The notes: generated by a model not told the origin, from the sequence alone. Shown: positions 6,464-15,556, numbered from the stretch's first letter. The stretch: 17,677 bases of DNA from CFX5 sp964568485 (GCA_964568485.1 CAZMRA010000080.1:1-17677); one strand, 5' to 3'. Numbers and translations: made by a program.

Positions 6464-7168
6464 ATGGCCGACATTGCCAAACTGTATGATCTGCAAAAAG
6501 TAGATACGCTGTCGGAGCGTATCCGCCGTCGGTTGGCGCAATTGCGGCCTCTGCTTGCTGAAAGCGATGAACTCAAAGAGCAACGTAACTTAGTAGCCAG
6601 CCTAGAAGCGTCCCAACAAAAGAGTCAAACTACGCAGCGCGATGCCGAACTAGAAGCCCAGTCCCTCACCAATCGCATCAAAGCTACCGATGAGCGACTG
6701 ATGAGTGGCCAAGTCCGTAACCCGAAAGAACTTGCCTCTCTCCAAGAGAATATTGCTGCCCTGCGCCGTCAGCGGGAAGCGGTGGAAAATACGGGGATGG
6801 AAGCGCTACTCGAAGTTGAAGAGCTGACGGGCACGCTTGCTGAGGCACGTGCACGCTTGCAAGAGGTAGAAAGTCGATGGCAAGTAACGCAAGCCGAGCT
6901 ATTGCAAGAAGAGGCCAAACTCAAAAAAGCCTTTGCGCAATGCAAGCGGCAGCGAGAACAATTGGTTGCTGCCCTACCAGCCACCTTGCTCACTCAATAT
7001 AATGATTTGCGACAACGCAAGGCTGGGATTGCACTTGCAACCATCGATCGCAATCTTTGTACAGCTTGTCATGTTGCTGTGCCTACTGGGGTCATTAGCG
7101 CAGCACGCAATCAAAGTGGTAACTTTGCCTTCTGCCCCAGTTGTGGCCGTATTCTCTATGTGGCTTGA
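6464..7168 (+). CDS. C4-type zinc ribbon domain protein with coiled coil (COG1579-like)
   Basis: A 234-residue protein. Residues about 5-175 are rich in Glu, Gln, Arg, Leu and Ala with a heptad pattern and almost no prolines, indicating a long antiparallel coiled coil; MSGQVRNPKELASLQ is the characteristic turn of the family. The C-terminus carries a zinc ribbon with Cys199/Cys202 and Cys224/Cys227 (LCTACH and FCPSCGRILY). This is the COG1579 / CT398-like family, which binds nucleic acid or partner proteins; the chlamydial member has been linked to sigma54 and the type III secretion apparatus, but a general function is not settled. AGGAGA is 7 nt upstream of ATG 6464. It stands alone, divergent from the response regulator and convergent with the protease gene. 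Confidence 0.88.
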   Translation: MADIAKLYDLQKVDTLSERIRRRLAQLRPLLAESDELKEQRNLVASLEASQQKSQTTQRDAELEAQSLTNRIKATDERLMSGQVRNPKELASLQENIAALRRQREAVENTGMEALLEVEELTGTLAEARARLQEVESRWQVTQAELLQEEAKLKKAFAQCKRQREQLVAALPATLLTQYNDLRQRKAGIALATIDRNLCTACHVAVPTGVISAARNQSGNFAFCPSCGRILYVA

Positions 7169-7233
7169 CTTACATGAAGACCATACCCAGGAAATTTTTA
7201 AGCGCTTAGCAAAGCCATTCCTCGTACTTAACG

Positions 7234-10200
7234 CTATTCCCTAGAATCGTGCACAAGCGGAAAATAAAGCTTATCGGGCAAGAACGCAGTTGGCTTCAGC
7301 CGCTGACTGCGGGCGTCGCCCATATTGTGATGATACAACAGCAACACTCCACGGGCTGTCGAGTTCGTCGTCTGAAGCTGCTGCCAATCAACTAGAAAAG
7401 TGAAGCCTGGCTGAGCGGCCATGAGAGGCAGTTCCCCATCCGGAAGCTCGATAGTAATCGCGGGTTGTGCCAGATCGTAACGGAGCCAGGCGGTACTATC
7501 GATCAAGCGGCGCTTGCCCTCCCCATCATAAGCAAGATCACGGCTATAACTCTCTATGCGAAAAGAGAAATGGGTCTGACCTGGGGGAAGTGCAAGCTCG
7601 GCCACAGAAACAGGTAGCAACAACACATTTGTGTCATAGATGGCTGTATCATAGCGCTCTGGTCCTACCCCGTTGAGGGGCAATTGCAGCCGGGCTTGTT
7701 CACTAGTCGGGGACCGTAACGCGGTCATAAAGACATCATTTCCCCCCTGCTTCCAAAAATTTCCACTGCTAGTCGTATTAAATAAGATCCACTCGGCTGC
7801 GCCATCTTCATCATAATCCAGCAATACTTGAAATTCTACTTCATTCGGGCTTGACCAAGGTTCGTAAACGGTCACAGCAAAATAAAGCGTTGTAGGCTTG
7901 CCCGCGCTCATCACACCGATTTCCTTTAAGTCGGCAAACCCTTGAGCCGCAGGAACACCACTACCAGCTGACAACCGTCCACTTTCAGCATGTAGCTCGG
8001 TGATACTCATCAACGAAACAACATCAGTCGGAGGCTGTCTTCCCTCCAATCCACTGCCAGCCAGATGGAAGGTCTCCGTGGGAGCAAATTCTCCGGTGGA
8101 TGATAGCGATGGCTCACTTTTGACTGCATACAGAGCTGAGGCCGGACGAGGTGCGGCATACACTGGCACCTGCAATGCTGTCCAGGGCAAGGGCAAGGTT
8201 GTACTCAAAATCTCAGTCACTGCCGTGCCAACTGTTGTAGGTTGCAACAAGGCAAGGCGCACCGACAGTGCATCAGCCGACAGCCAAAATTGATCCACCG
8301 GACCCAGCGTCACCACTCCCGTGATCCATTGACCGGCAGCAAGCGGGGCTGAAAGCTCATGCTTGACCTCCTTGGGAAACCATTGTGCATCGATTTGCCA
8401 CCCAACTTCAACCGCCGCCACAGTAACGGTCGTCAAGGCAGTTACTGTATAGTGAAGCTGCTCGGTTAGCGGCAGATAATCAACCTGTAGCTCGACCTGC
8501 TGGCCACCCGAATCGTGTAAGATAAGTGGTGGGTAGGGTTGTTGAGGCACAGCGACGATATAACCACTTGCTTCGCTCAGCCAGTGGCGGGGCAGACCGG
8601 ACTGGGTGGGGGCCAGCGTACCATCGCGTACTCGGCGCATCGCCGCTGCATCTGCCCATAACTCGACGGGAATCAAAACCGAAGCTTGCGGGGCGACCTG
8701 AATATCGTCAATCGGCAGATGAAAACCTACCCCTGGTGGATCTGTAGCAGGCAAATAGTGCAACGTATATCGCATCGGCTCGTTGGAGCGATTGGTCAAA
8801 CGCAAAGACTGAGTCAGCTGCAAGGTATCAGTAACTGGTGGTCGCCCGAAAGACAAGCTCACCAAAGCAGGATTCTCAGCATTGATTAAGCTGTTTGTAC
8901 CAAGCGCAGCTTTGGGCAAATTGATCCGGCCTGCACCGAGGCGTACGGGGCTATAATAGGCATTGCCAAACGGGTTTGGCCTCACATCGGCAGAATTCAT
9001 CAATAAAGCCTTGAACTCAGCTGGCGCCCACGTAGGATACCGCTGTTGGAGTAAGGCCAACGCGCCAACAACATGCGGCACCGCCAAGGACGTACCCGAA
9101 ATGGCTGCACCGCCGCTGCCTGTACCAGCACGCGCTGTAAAGATTGCTGAACCAGGCGCCGTGAGATCCGGCTTCAACATGCCATCAAAACGCCGCGGCC
9201 CACGGGCCGAAAAGCTGGCGATTTCCTCAGTGCCCGCAGCCACACTGATCACACTATCTCCTACGGCGGGCGAATCCACCACATAGACAGTGTCCCCCCC
9301 ATTGCCGGCAGCAGCAACCACAATCACACCAGCAGCAGCTGCATTCTCGGCAGCAATGGTGGTCATATCAAAGGGCGAACCAAAGTCGGAACCCAGCGAT
9401 AGGTTGATCACATCCACATGATCCGAGAGATCCCCATCTCCGTTGGGGTCCATTGCCCATTCAATTGCCAGATCTACCAATTCGCTGCTGCCCTGACAGC
9501 CAAAAACCTTCAGGGCATATAATTGCGCATGCGGGGCAACACCTGGGCCGATTTTTAACTGGTTCAGGTCACTGCTGGATGAATAGGGGCCACTATAGGT
9601 GGCACTAGCTTGTGTAACCCCATACCCAGCGGCAGTACCAGCGACAGCGGTACCGTGCCCGTAACAATCCATCGGGTCGGGATCCGGCGCCGGGATCGGG
9701 TTATAGCTCGCCTGTCGAGGATTGGCATTGTAGGCATCACCTGCAAAATCGTATCCCCCAATTACCTTAGCATTAGGGAAATCGATCCATTCTTCAAGGC
9801 GCGTAGAATCATTTGCTGTATAGAGGTTGCCCGGTCCCCCAAAATTCACATGAAGATAATCAATCCCGGTATCGATGATGGCTATGGTGACACCTTGGCC
9901 TGTTTCACTGAAGCCATTGGGTAAATGCCAAAGGGCAGGTGCCCCAATCAGTGGTAGGCTAGAGCTTGTTTGTGGCGATTTAGCAATCACACGATGAACC
10001 GCCCGAACACCCGGCAGTTGCTCAAGCTGGGCCAATTTTGCTTCGTCCAGGTGCAGGGCAATCCCGTTATAGACTCGCTGATTGCGATAAAGAAGTTGCG
10101 CGCCCATTTGGTGCAGCGCAGGTAACAACGCCACTTGTGCCGCGTCCACCATGGCAAGCTGTTGCTGCGTTGCAGCGCTCAAGGCAGCTGCCGAGATCTC

Positions 10201-10404
10201 GGTTTGCTGCAAGCCTGCGTAAATTTCACTAGCGGATGGCTCGCTTAGCTCCACAATCACACTGATACGATTAGACTGAGCTGTTGCTGCAATTGTGGTA
10301 CCCCAAAAGAGTAGACCTACAAAGAGGAAACTTAGTAACCAATATCGAATCCTCGTGAACCAACAGCTAACGTTGGCTCCATTTACATTTTCTTCAGTTT
10401 TCAT
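7234..10404 (-). CDS. Secreted subtilisin-like serine protease (S8 family)
   Basis: A 1056-residue protein from ATG 10404; a TTG nine codons earlier is possible and both have weak ribosome binding sites. A signal peptide or membrane anchor spans about 20-42, ending near ATAQS. An inhibitor I9-like propeptide covers about 45-140. The S8 domain has catalytic Asp178 (IIDTGID), His250 (GHGTAVAG) and Ser439 (GTSLAVPHV), with Asn368 (AAGNGG) as oxyanion residue. The DPNGDGDLSDH loop at 319-329 may bind calcium. Unlike the Bacillus Vpr group there is no obvious PA domain insert. The remaining ~580 residues look like beta-sandwich/Fn3-type domains. The protein ends in KLYFPLVHDSRE, with no LPXTG or porin-type signal. 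It is divergent from a secreted nuclease and likely digests external protein. Confidence 0.93.
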   Translation of the reverse strand: MKTEENVNGANVSCWFTRIRYWLLSFLFVGLLFWGTTIAATAQSNRISVIVELSEPSASEIYAGLQQTEISAAALSAATQQQLAMVDAAQVALLPALHQMGAQLLYRNQRVYNGIALHLDEAKLAQLEQLPGVRAVHRVIAKSPQTSSSLPLIGAPALWHLPNGFSETGQGVTIAIIDTGIDYLHVNFGGPGNLYTANDSTRLEEWIDFPNAKVIGGYDFAGDAYNANPRQASYNPIPAPDPDPMDCYGHGTAVAGTAAGYGVTQASATYSGPYSSSSDLNQLKIGPGVAPHAQLYALKVFGCQGSSELVDLAIEWAMDPNGDGDLSDHVDVINLSLGSDFGSPFDMTTIAAENAAAAGVIVVAAAGNGGDTVYVVDSPAVGDSVISVAAGTEEIASFSARGPRRFDGMLKPDLTAPGSAIFTARAGTGSGGAAISGTSLAVPHVVGALALLQQRYPTWAPAEFKALLMNSADVRPNPFGNAYYSPVRLGAGRINLPKAALGTNSLINAENPALVSLSFGRPPVTDTLQLTQSLRLTNRSNEPMRYTLHYLPATDPPGVGFHLPIDDIQVAPQASVLIPVELWADAAAMRRVRDGTLAPTQSGLPRHWLSEASGYIVAVPQQPYPPLILHDSGGQQVELQVDYLPLTEQLHYTVTALTTVTVAAVEVGWQIDAQWFPKEVKHELSAPLAAGQWITGVVTLGPVDQFWLSADALSVRLALLQPTTVGTAVTEILSTTLPLPWTALQVPVYAAPRPASALYAVKSEPSLSSTGEFAPTETFHLAGSGLEGRQPPTDVVSLMSITELHAESGRLSAGSGVPAAQGFADLKEIGVMSAGKPTTLYFAVTVYEPWSSPNEVEFQVLLDYDEDGAAEWILFNTTSSGNFWKQGGNDVFMTALRSPTSEQARLQLPLNGVGPERYDTAIYDTNVLLLPVSVAELALPPGQTHFSFRIESYSRDLAYDGEGKRRLIDSTAWLRYDLAQPAITIELPDGELPLMAAQPGFTFLVDWQQLQTTNSTARGVLLLYHHNMGDARSQRLKPTAFLPDKLYFPLVHDSRE

Positions 10405-10527
10405 AGAGAGATACCGCAATTGTTGTAGCAAGCCCTCAACGTTTAGCCGTTGTTGCCACCTAAAATGCCAGAGATAATTCAGCCAACAGCCTTCACGAAG
10501 TATGAACCATAGATGTTTTTTTCACCA

Positions 10528-10537
10528 ATTAGAGCAT
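10528..10537. promoter_or_regulatory. Third copy of the ATTAGAGCAT motif in the protease/nuclease divergent region
   Basis: This 10-bp match to the core of the tandem repeat upstream of the response regulator lies in the 198-bp region between the divergent protease and nuclease starts. On the minus strand it abuts a weak possible promoter (TTGGTG at 10523-10528 and CATACT at 10499-10504, 18-bp spacing). It may be a shared regulator site, but ten bases is short and chance is not excluded. Confidence 0.3.
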
Positions 10538-10602
10538 TTTTGCTACTCACTCATCATTGAACGCTCTAGATAATGCGGAAGACGCAACCATAACAGGCAG
10601 AT

Positions 10603-12672
10603 ATGGGCACTCGTTTCCTTCAATTCGCCAAAATCTACAGCTTAGGCGCAGTCTTGCTAACGGTCACCTTAATTTTTAGCGCATCAACCTCGGCTTGGGC
10701 GGATGAAGCCATTGAAATCATCCCCATTTATCGCATTCAAGGGGACGCGGCCGCTTCACCCATGGTCGATTGGTGGGTCGATACCTATGGGGTCGTTACC
10801 GGTGTCACGGCTACTGGCTTCTACTTGCAAGATCCAATCGGTGATCACAATCCAGCCAGCAGTGACGGTCTATTTGTCTATACGCGTGATACGCCAGCAG
10901 TCAGCCCAGGGCAATGCATCTTTGTACAACGTGCCCTGGTGAGTGAATACTATGAGAAGACCGAATTATCCCGCGCGAAAGCGGTCTTGCCATCCGACAT
11001 ATGTCCTACTTTGGTGATCCCATCAGTACCTGTGCCATTGCCTGCATTTGGTAGTGCGCCAGAAACCTTATATGAACCTTACGAAGGGATGCTGGTTACC
11101 CTCACTGGGTTAACAGGTTTAGTGCAAGGCCCAACCAAACACTTTAAAGATGGCGGATCCGAGATTGCCCTCTTACCAGAGGCAATTGCGCCCTACCTTG
11201 CTGGGGGACGTGTCTTTCAAGCGCAAAGCGACGCGACAATGGCATTGGTCCATCTCTCCAATGGATTGGGGGCAGCTTTGCCGGATGTTGGATGGGGTTC
11301 TCGGCTCGTGGTCGGTCAGCAACAAGGGGGGCAACTACAAGCAAGAGCGGTGCTTGATTACAATTTTGGGAAATTCCAATTCCTGCTCTTGCCAGATCAA
11401 CCAATAACTATAGAAGGTCAACCTGTTGCCGCCGAGACCGGACAAGAGGAGACGCTCGATGATTTTAGCGTCTGTTCGTTCAATCTGTATGCGCTGGGTC
11501 GCGGTTCGGCACAATACGTGAACGAGGTAGAGTATCGCGCCCAATTACGGCAGCGAGCTAAGGCTATTCATGAGCGACTGTTGGGCTGCAGCGTGATTGC
11601 CTTGCAGGAGTTAGGCTCACCCGAAGATGGTAACCGGCTGGTAGCAGAACTCCATGAGCAATTTGGGCGCAGCTACCAATTGACGGCGCTGCCTAGTCCG
11701 CAAATGGAGAATCCAGAATTTCCGTTGACGAATGGGCTTTTAACACGGCCAGATCGAGTACAGGTGCTAACTGTCCACGCTCCGCAGGCTTGCAGCGAGC
11801 AGGATTATGAAGTGCCGACCGGAGACTCTCCCTGTCCTCCGGGGCAATTCCCATTATTTGACCGCTTACCACTCGTGGTGGATCTGCAGATCAGCGGTAC
11901 TTGGGGTGAGCCTTATCCCCTCCAAGTAATTGTGAATCATTGGAAGAGCAAAGCGGGTGATGAAGCGGTCAATGCTGTGCGACGCAATGCGCAGGCGACT
12001 TTTGTCGCCGACCTAGCCCAACAGGCAATTGCAGCAAATAAGCAGATGATTGTCCTGGGCGACTTGAATGATTATTATGGCAGTGAACCGGTGGAGCGCT
12101 TGCGTACGGGCGTCACCCCGGCGCTACGCCATACCTTTAATTATCTGCCTGAGCTAGACCGGTACAGTTATATCTTTAATGGCGCAAGCCAGGTGTTGGA
12201 CCATGCATTGATCTCGCCTAAATTAGCCGATATCCTGATCAGCGTCGATTTGATCCATTTTAATGTCAATTATCCTTATCTCACACAAGCAAATCTACAA
12301 GACACGCGCCACAGCAGCGATCACGAACCTATTCAATTACGCTTTCGACCCGCTGGCGGCGCAATGCTAGGGGGAAACCTGCGCTATCCAGGGCTGAGTA
12401 TCACCCTGCGCGATGCATCAGGGCAGGCGTGGAGCACGACCACCGATGCACTTGGGGACTTTCGCTTCTGGAATTTACAACCAGGCCCGATCTCATTACA
12501 CTATACCACCCCGAATTTTGTCGCATTAGCCCATACAGACATGGCTTTGTCATTGCAACCGGGGTATAATCAGGTAGCGACGCCAGCGGTGCAGCATCAG
12601 ACTGTGGCTTTGGGGATTGCGGCTGCGCTCAGCAGCGCTGACCTTGCTGGTGTTCACACCATGCCACCATAG
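10603..12672 (+). CDS. Secreted endonuclease/exonuclease/phosphatase-fold nuclease (ExeM/NucH type)
   Basis: A 689-residue protein with a signal peptide (about 1-34, ending near SAWA). An N-terminal OB-fold-like region follows at about 41-270 (GVVTGVTATGFYLQDP, SDGLFVYT), as in ExeM/NucH extracellular nucleases. The EEP catalytic domain spans about 287-582: Asn294 (SFNLYAL), Glu336 (ALQELG), His446 (NHWKSK), Asp487/Asn489 (LGDLNDY), Asp533-His534 (LDHALIS) and the terminal SSDHEPI with Asp573/His574. These are the metal-binding and catalytic positions of the family, so it looks active. The last ~100 residues resemble a carboxypeptidase-regulatory/SdrB-like beta domain (LRDASGQAWSTTTDALGDF). 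Expected role: degradation of extracellular DNA. The ribosome binding site is poor. It is divergent from the secreted protease and 19 bp upstream of the phosphoribosyltransferase gene. Confidence 0.92.
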   Translation: MGTRFLQFAKIYSLGAVLLTVTLIFSASTSAWADEAIEIIPIYRIQGDAAASPMVDWWVDTYGVVTGVTATGFYLQDPIGDHNPASSDGLFVYTRDTPAVSPGQCIFVQRALVSEYYEKTELSRAKAVLPSDICPTLVIPSVPVPLPAFGSAPETLYEPYEGMLVTLTGLTGLVQGPTKHFKDGGSEIALLPEAIAPYLAGGRVFQAQSDATMALVHLSNGLGAALPDVGWGSRLVVGQQQGGQLQARAVLDYNFGKFQFLLLPDQPITIEGQPVAAETGQEETLDDFSVCSFNLYALGRGSAQYVNEVEYRAQLRQRAKAIHERLLGCSVIALQELGSPEDGNRLVAELHEQFGRSYQLTALPSPQMENPEFPLTNGLLTRPDRVQVLTVHAPQACSEQDYEVPTGDSPCPPGQFPLFDRLPLVVDLQISGTWGEPYPLQVIVNHWKSKAGDEAVNAVRRNAQATFVADLAQQAIAANKQMIVLGDLNDYYGSEPVERLRTGVTPALRHTFNYLPELDRYSYIFNGASQVLDHALISPKLADILISVDLIHFNVNYPYLTQANLQDTRHSSDHEPIQLRFRPAGGAMLGGNLRYPGLSITLRDASGQAWSTTTDALGDFRFWNLQPGPISLHYTTPNFVALAHTDMALSLQPGYNQVATPAVQHQTVALGIAAALSSADLAGVHTMPP

Positions 12673-12691
12673 CTACCTGAGGAACTTACGG

Positions 12692-13198
12692 ATGAAGCAC
12701 GTCTATTTATCTTGGTATGACCTAGAAGAACTGGTCAGCGCCTTGATCTTCAAACTCAACACCCCCTACGACACGATCCTTGCGATCAGTCGAGGGGGAA
12801 TCATCCCAGGAGGGATGATCGCCGAAGCACTGAAGATGAAGCAATTCTTAACCGCTACGGTTCAGTTTACCGAGAATGCGAATACAGCACCGCGGCTCAC
12901 TTGGCCCCAATTTACCCAGTTCCCAACGGACGATGTGCTCAAGGGCCGCAAAATCTTGGTGGTTGACAACTTATGGAATCGCGGGCGCTCGCTAATGGCA
13001 GCCAAAGGGCGGATTGAAGCCGCTGGGGGCTTTCCTGAATTGGCGGTGCTCCATTGGCGGCGCACCAGTAGCACATTCCCGGACGATAAACCCGATTTCT
13101 ACGCTGAAACCACCGAAGATTTTATCCATTACCCTTGGCAGAGGATCGATGATTCAGACTATCGTATCCTGTCCAATCCAGTGATGCCCTTGTCGTAG
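12692..13198 (+). CDS. Phosphoribosyltransferase-like protein (Gpt/Hpt type) with altered PRPP loop
   Basis: A 168-residue protein. ATG 12692 is chosen because TGAGGAA lies 7 nt upstream; the longer open frame starts inside the preceding gene. The type I phosphoribosyltransferase fold is suggested by ILAISRGGIIPGGMIAEAL (about 29-47), the region typical of xanthine/hypoxanthine phosphoribosyltransferases, and by the PRPP loop at about 88-100 (ILVVDNLWNRGRS). The usual DD in the loop is DN here and the usual T after G is R, followed by S, so PRPP binding may be weakened or the substrate unusual. It could act in purine salvage or be a divergent member with another role. It follows the nuclease gene by 19 bp and precedes nth by 50 bp, so the three may share a transcript. 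Confidence 0.8.
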   Translation: MKHVYLSWYDLEELVSALIFKLNTPYDTILAISRGGIIPGGMIAEALKMKQFLTATVQFTENANTAPRLTWPQFTQFPTDDVLKGRKILVVDNLWNRGRSLMAAKGRIEAAGGFPELAVLHWRRTSSTFPDDKPDFYAETTEDFIHYPWQRIDDSDYRILSNPVMPLS

Positions 13199-13248
13199 CC
13201 TGGGGTTGGGCCTCACTATCTCTAGCCTAGCTGCAAGAAGGAGAAGCT

Positions 13249-13905
13249 ATGACCGAGCTAACCGCTACTGCACCAGCAGAGCAACGCATCGGTGAGATCT
13301 TACAGCGATTGCATGAAGACTATCCCAATGCAACTTGCGCATTGACGCATCGCAATGCGTTCGAACTTTTGGTTGCCACCATCCTATCCGCTCAATGTAC
13401 GGATGAACGAGTCAACCAAGTGACGCCCGCACTCTTCGAACGTTTTCCTACGCCACTGGCCATGGCCCAAGCTGAGATTTCGGAAATCGAAGCGCTGATT
13501 CGCTCAACGGGCTTTTTTCGCAACAAGGCCAAGAATATTCAAGGAGCAGCGCGCCAAATCGTCGAACGGTTTGACCACGAAGTCCCAACCACAATGGCGG
13601 AGCTGTTGACACTACCTGGGGTAGCACGTAAGACTGCGAATGTGGTCTTGGGCACGGTCTATGGTATTGCTGACGGTGTGGTAGTGGATACTCATGTGCG
13701 GCGTCTGTCGAACCGCTTGGGCTTGACCACCCATGATAATCCAGAAAAGATCGAACGCGATCTAATGGCGCTGCTCCCTCGTGAGGAATGGATCGTCTTT
13801 TCCCATCTGCTGATCCTGCACGGTCGTCAGATTTGTGATGCCCGCAAACCAAAATGTGGGCTATGTACGCTCAATCACCTCTGTCCATCGGCTCAGGTTC
13901 ATTAG
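13249..13905 (+). CDS. nth: Endonuclease III (base-excision repair DNA glycosylase/AP lyase)
   Basis: A 218-residue protein of normal family length. The helix-hairpin-helix LPGVARKTANVVLG carries catalytic Lys128; catalytic Asp147 follows in VVVDTHVRRLSNRLGL. The [4Fe-4S] cluster ligands are Cys196, Cys203, Cys206 and Cys212 in the exact C-X6-C-X2-C-X5-C pattern. ILSAQCTDERVN near residues 45-56 is also typical. It removes oxidised pyrimidines and cleaves the AP site. GAAGGAG lies 6-7 nt before ATG 13249. All key residues are intact. Confidence 0.97.
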   Translation: MTELTATAPAEQRIGEILQRLHEDYPNATCALTHRNAFELLVATILSAQCTDERVNQVTPALFERFPTPLAMAQAEISEIEALIRSTGFFRNKAKNIQGAARQIVERFDHEVPTTMAELLTLPGVARKTANVVLGTVYGIADGVVVDTHVRRLSNRLGLTTHDNPEKIERDLMALLPREEWIVFSHLLILHGRQICDARKPKCGLCTLNHLCPSAQVH

Positions 13906-13934
13906 AGAGAGTACTTTTCAACCAAACGAAACAT

Positions 13935-14624
13935 ATGATGCAACGTTGGCTCTTCGGATTGATTGGTATTGGCCTTATTGGAGTTATCGGCGGTAGCTTG
14001 GCAAGCCGCTGGTTTACGCCCGCTCCCTTGTCAGTGACACCAACACCAGAACCAAGTCCTTTGGTCCAGCCTGTTACGCCGAGCGATCAAGTGGTGGATG
14101 TTACTAGCTTGGTTGAGTTAAATTTACCGGCTGGCTGGCAGATGGTATCACTCGATACGATAACGTTGGCCAGCGAATTACAAGTCGTTGCGACCAATGC
14201 GAATTCCCAACGGCGTGAGGCGGCACAACGCTTAGCAGCCGGTTTAGCGGACAACGCGAGCATGCTCGCTGCTACCCTAAACGAGCCAGCCCCGGCTAGC
14301 CTGACGCTCTTTGCCTTTGCACGTAATGATCTGCTGTTGGAACGTTATTTAGAAGAAGCACAAAGCTTGCTACAGGCCACCGGTCACCAAGTCGAGCAGG
14401 CATTGATTAGGCCGGGGCTGCGGGGCGATCAACTGCCCGTGGGCCAATTCTATTACACATTGGGTGATGGTTCAGTGCAGCGCGGGCTGCAGGTTGTGAC
14501 ATTCGATGCCAGCGCTACCCGGCTGATCGTCTTTACCTTTACGGCGCCTAGCACAACGTTTCAACAACTACTGCCTCAATTTGAGGAAATCATCCGGTCG
14601 ACGCGCTTTCTCCCAGTCACCTAA
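13935..14624 (+). CDS. Membrane-anchored protein of unknown function, possibly PsbP/DcrB-like
   Basis: A 229-residue protein starting at ATG 13935 or the adjacent ATG 13938; the frame extends into nth, but the hydrophobic segment starts here. One N-terminal transmembrane helix or uncleaved signal spans about 4-23, followed by a Pro/Thr/Ser linker at about 27-50, then an alpha/beta domain. The domain opens with LNLPAGWQMVSL and closes with VVTFDASATRLIVFTFTAP and FEEIIRSTRFLP, a pattern like the DcrB/PsbP-like fold (membrane-anchored domain in which a C-terminal helix ends in a phrase like I-STRF). There is no lipobox cysteine. The family assignment is tentative and rests on pattern only. It starts 30 bp after nth. 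Confidence 0.7.
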   Translation: MMQRWLFGLIGIGLIGVIGGSLASRWFTPAPLSVTPTPEPSPLVQPVTPSDQVVDVTSLVELNLPAGWQMVSLDTITLASELQVVATNANSQRREAAQRLAAGLADNASMLAATLNEPAPASLTLFAFARNDLLLERYLEEAQSLLQATGHQVEQALIRPGLRGDQLPVGQFYYTLGDGSVQRGLQVVTFDASATRLIVFTFTAPSTTFQQLLPQFEEIIRSTRFLPVT

Positions 14625-14659
14625 CTTGATTGTGGTTTATCTAGAAAGAGCTTTCGCTT

Positions 14660-15511
14660 ATGCCAGCACCGGTACCACCAGGCTTCACACGCGGGCCGAT
14701 CTTATTTCTAGGCACACCGCAAAGTGTTGCCGGAGAAGCCCAGCTTTTACAACGTTTTTGGAGTGAGGCAGGTGGTTATGGCAGCCGAATCTTGTTATTG
14801 GCGAGCCAAGCTGACGACGCCCAGATAGCCCGCTATCAACAACAGTTGCAAGCATGGGAGATTGATACAATCTCGGCTTTGACTGTGGATCAGCGAGCCA
14901 TCGCCTTTGCCAGTGCAACCCAAGATCAGGTCGAGCAGGCAACAGCAATTTTATTCTTTTCCCAAGATGTTCGCCGTCTGGCGCAGATATTGGGTGGAAC
15001 CCCACTGGCGCAAGCGATCCGCCGGGCTAATGCACGGGGCAAAACAATCGGGGCCCTCGGTGAGGCGAATGGTATTTTGTGTCAGCATATGCTGGTGAAG
15101 GCACGAGCTGGAGAATTGCAGTTTTATCCAGGCTTAGGGGCGATCAATCGCCTGACCATCATCCCATCAACGCCAGTGACGGAAGCAGCCAGGCCTGAGT
15201 CGCTACTAGAGGCAATTGCGCCCAATCCGTTCTTGATTGCGGTGAGCTTAAGTCACGATAGCGGAATCGTGATCTATCCCGATAGCACACTAGAAGTATT
15301 TGGTGATGGCGAAGCCTGGTTGATGGATGGAGCCGCCGCCCCCGCGCTCGGCCCAACCATCGACCCCAATAATCTGGCAGAACATGGCATTCAGTTACAC
15401 CGTTTGTCGACCGGCCATACCTTCAACATCGATCAGCGCACAGTCACGCTGCACTCAGCGAGCGATATACCAGATCCTCACTTGCCACCCCAAAGCAAAA
15501 GCCCTTTCTGA
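14660..15511 (+). CDS. Cyanophycinase-like (peptidase S51 fold) protein lacking the catalytic serine
   Basis: A 283-residue protein. It follows the cyanophycinase pattern: ILFLGTPQS near the N-terminus, RILLLASQADD, AILFFSQDVRRLAQILGGTPLAQAI where S51 enzymes have a GGDQ-type segment, KTIGALGEANGILCQHML (129-144) where the nucleophile motif GTSAGA should be, then YPGLG, and IAVSLSHDSGIVIYPD near the end. The nucleophile serine position is occupied by Gly135 in the best hand alignment, and the DQHF histidine region reads RLTIIPST. It therefore appears to be a non-catalytic or repurposed S51-like protein rather than an active cyanophycin hydrolase. The ribosome binding site is weak (AAAGAG). 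It starts 35 bp after the previous gene and converges with the next minus-strand gene. Confidence 0.65.
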   Translation: MPAPVPPGFTRGPILFLGTPQSVAGEAQLLQRFWSEAGGYGSRILLLASQADDAQIARYQQQLQAWEIDTISALTVDQRAIAFASATQDQVEQATAILFFSQDVRRLAQILGGTPLAQAIRRANARGKTIGALGEANGILCQHMLVKARAGELQFYPGLGAINRLTIIPSTPVTEAARPESLLEAIAPNPFLIAVSLSHDSGIVIYPDSTLEVFGDGEAWLMDGAAAPALGPTIDPNNLAEHGIQLHRLSTGHTFNIDQRTVTLHSASDIPDPHLPPQSKSPF

Positions 15512-15556
15512 TAATTTGCTACTTCGATGGCCAGACGCTAGTTGCTCACCTACCGC

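Noticed and set aside
7191..7215. Palindrome TAAGCGCTTA between the zinc-ribbon and protease genes as a terminator
   Set aside because: A 10-bp self-complementary stretch cannot form a proper loop, and no T-tract follows.
15512..15556. Shared bidirectional terminator between the cyanophycinase-like gene and the small membrane protein gene
   Set aside because: No stem of useful length and no T-tract is visible in these 45 bases.
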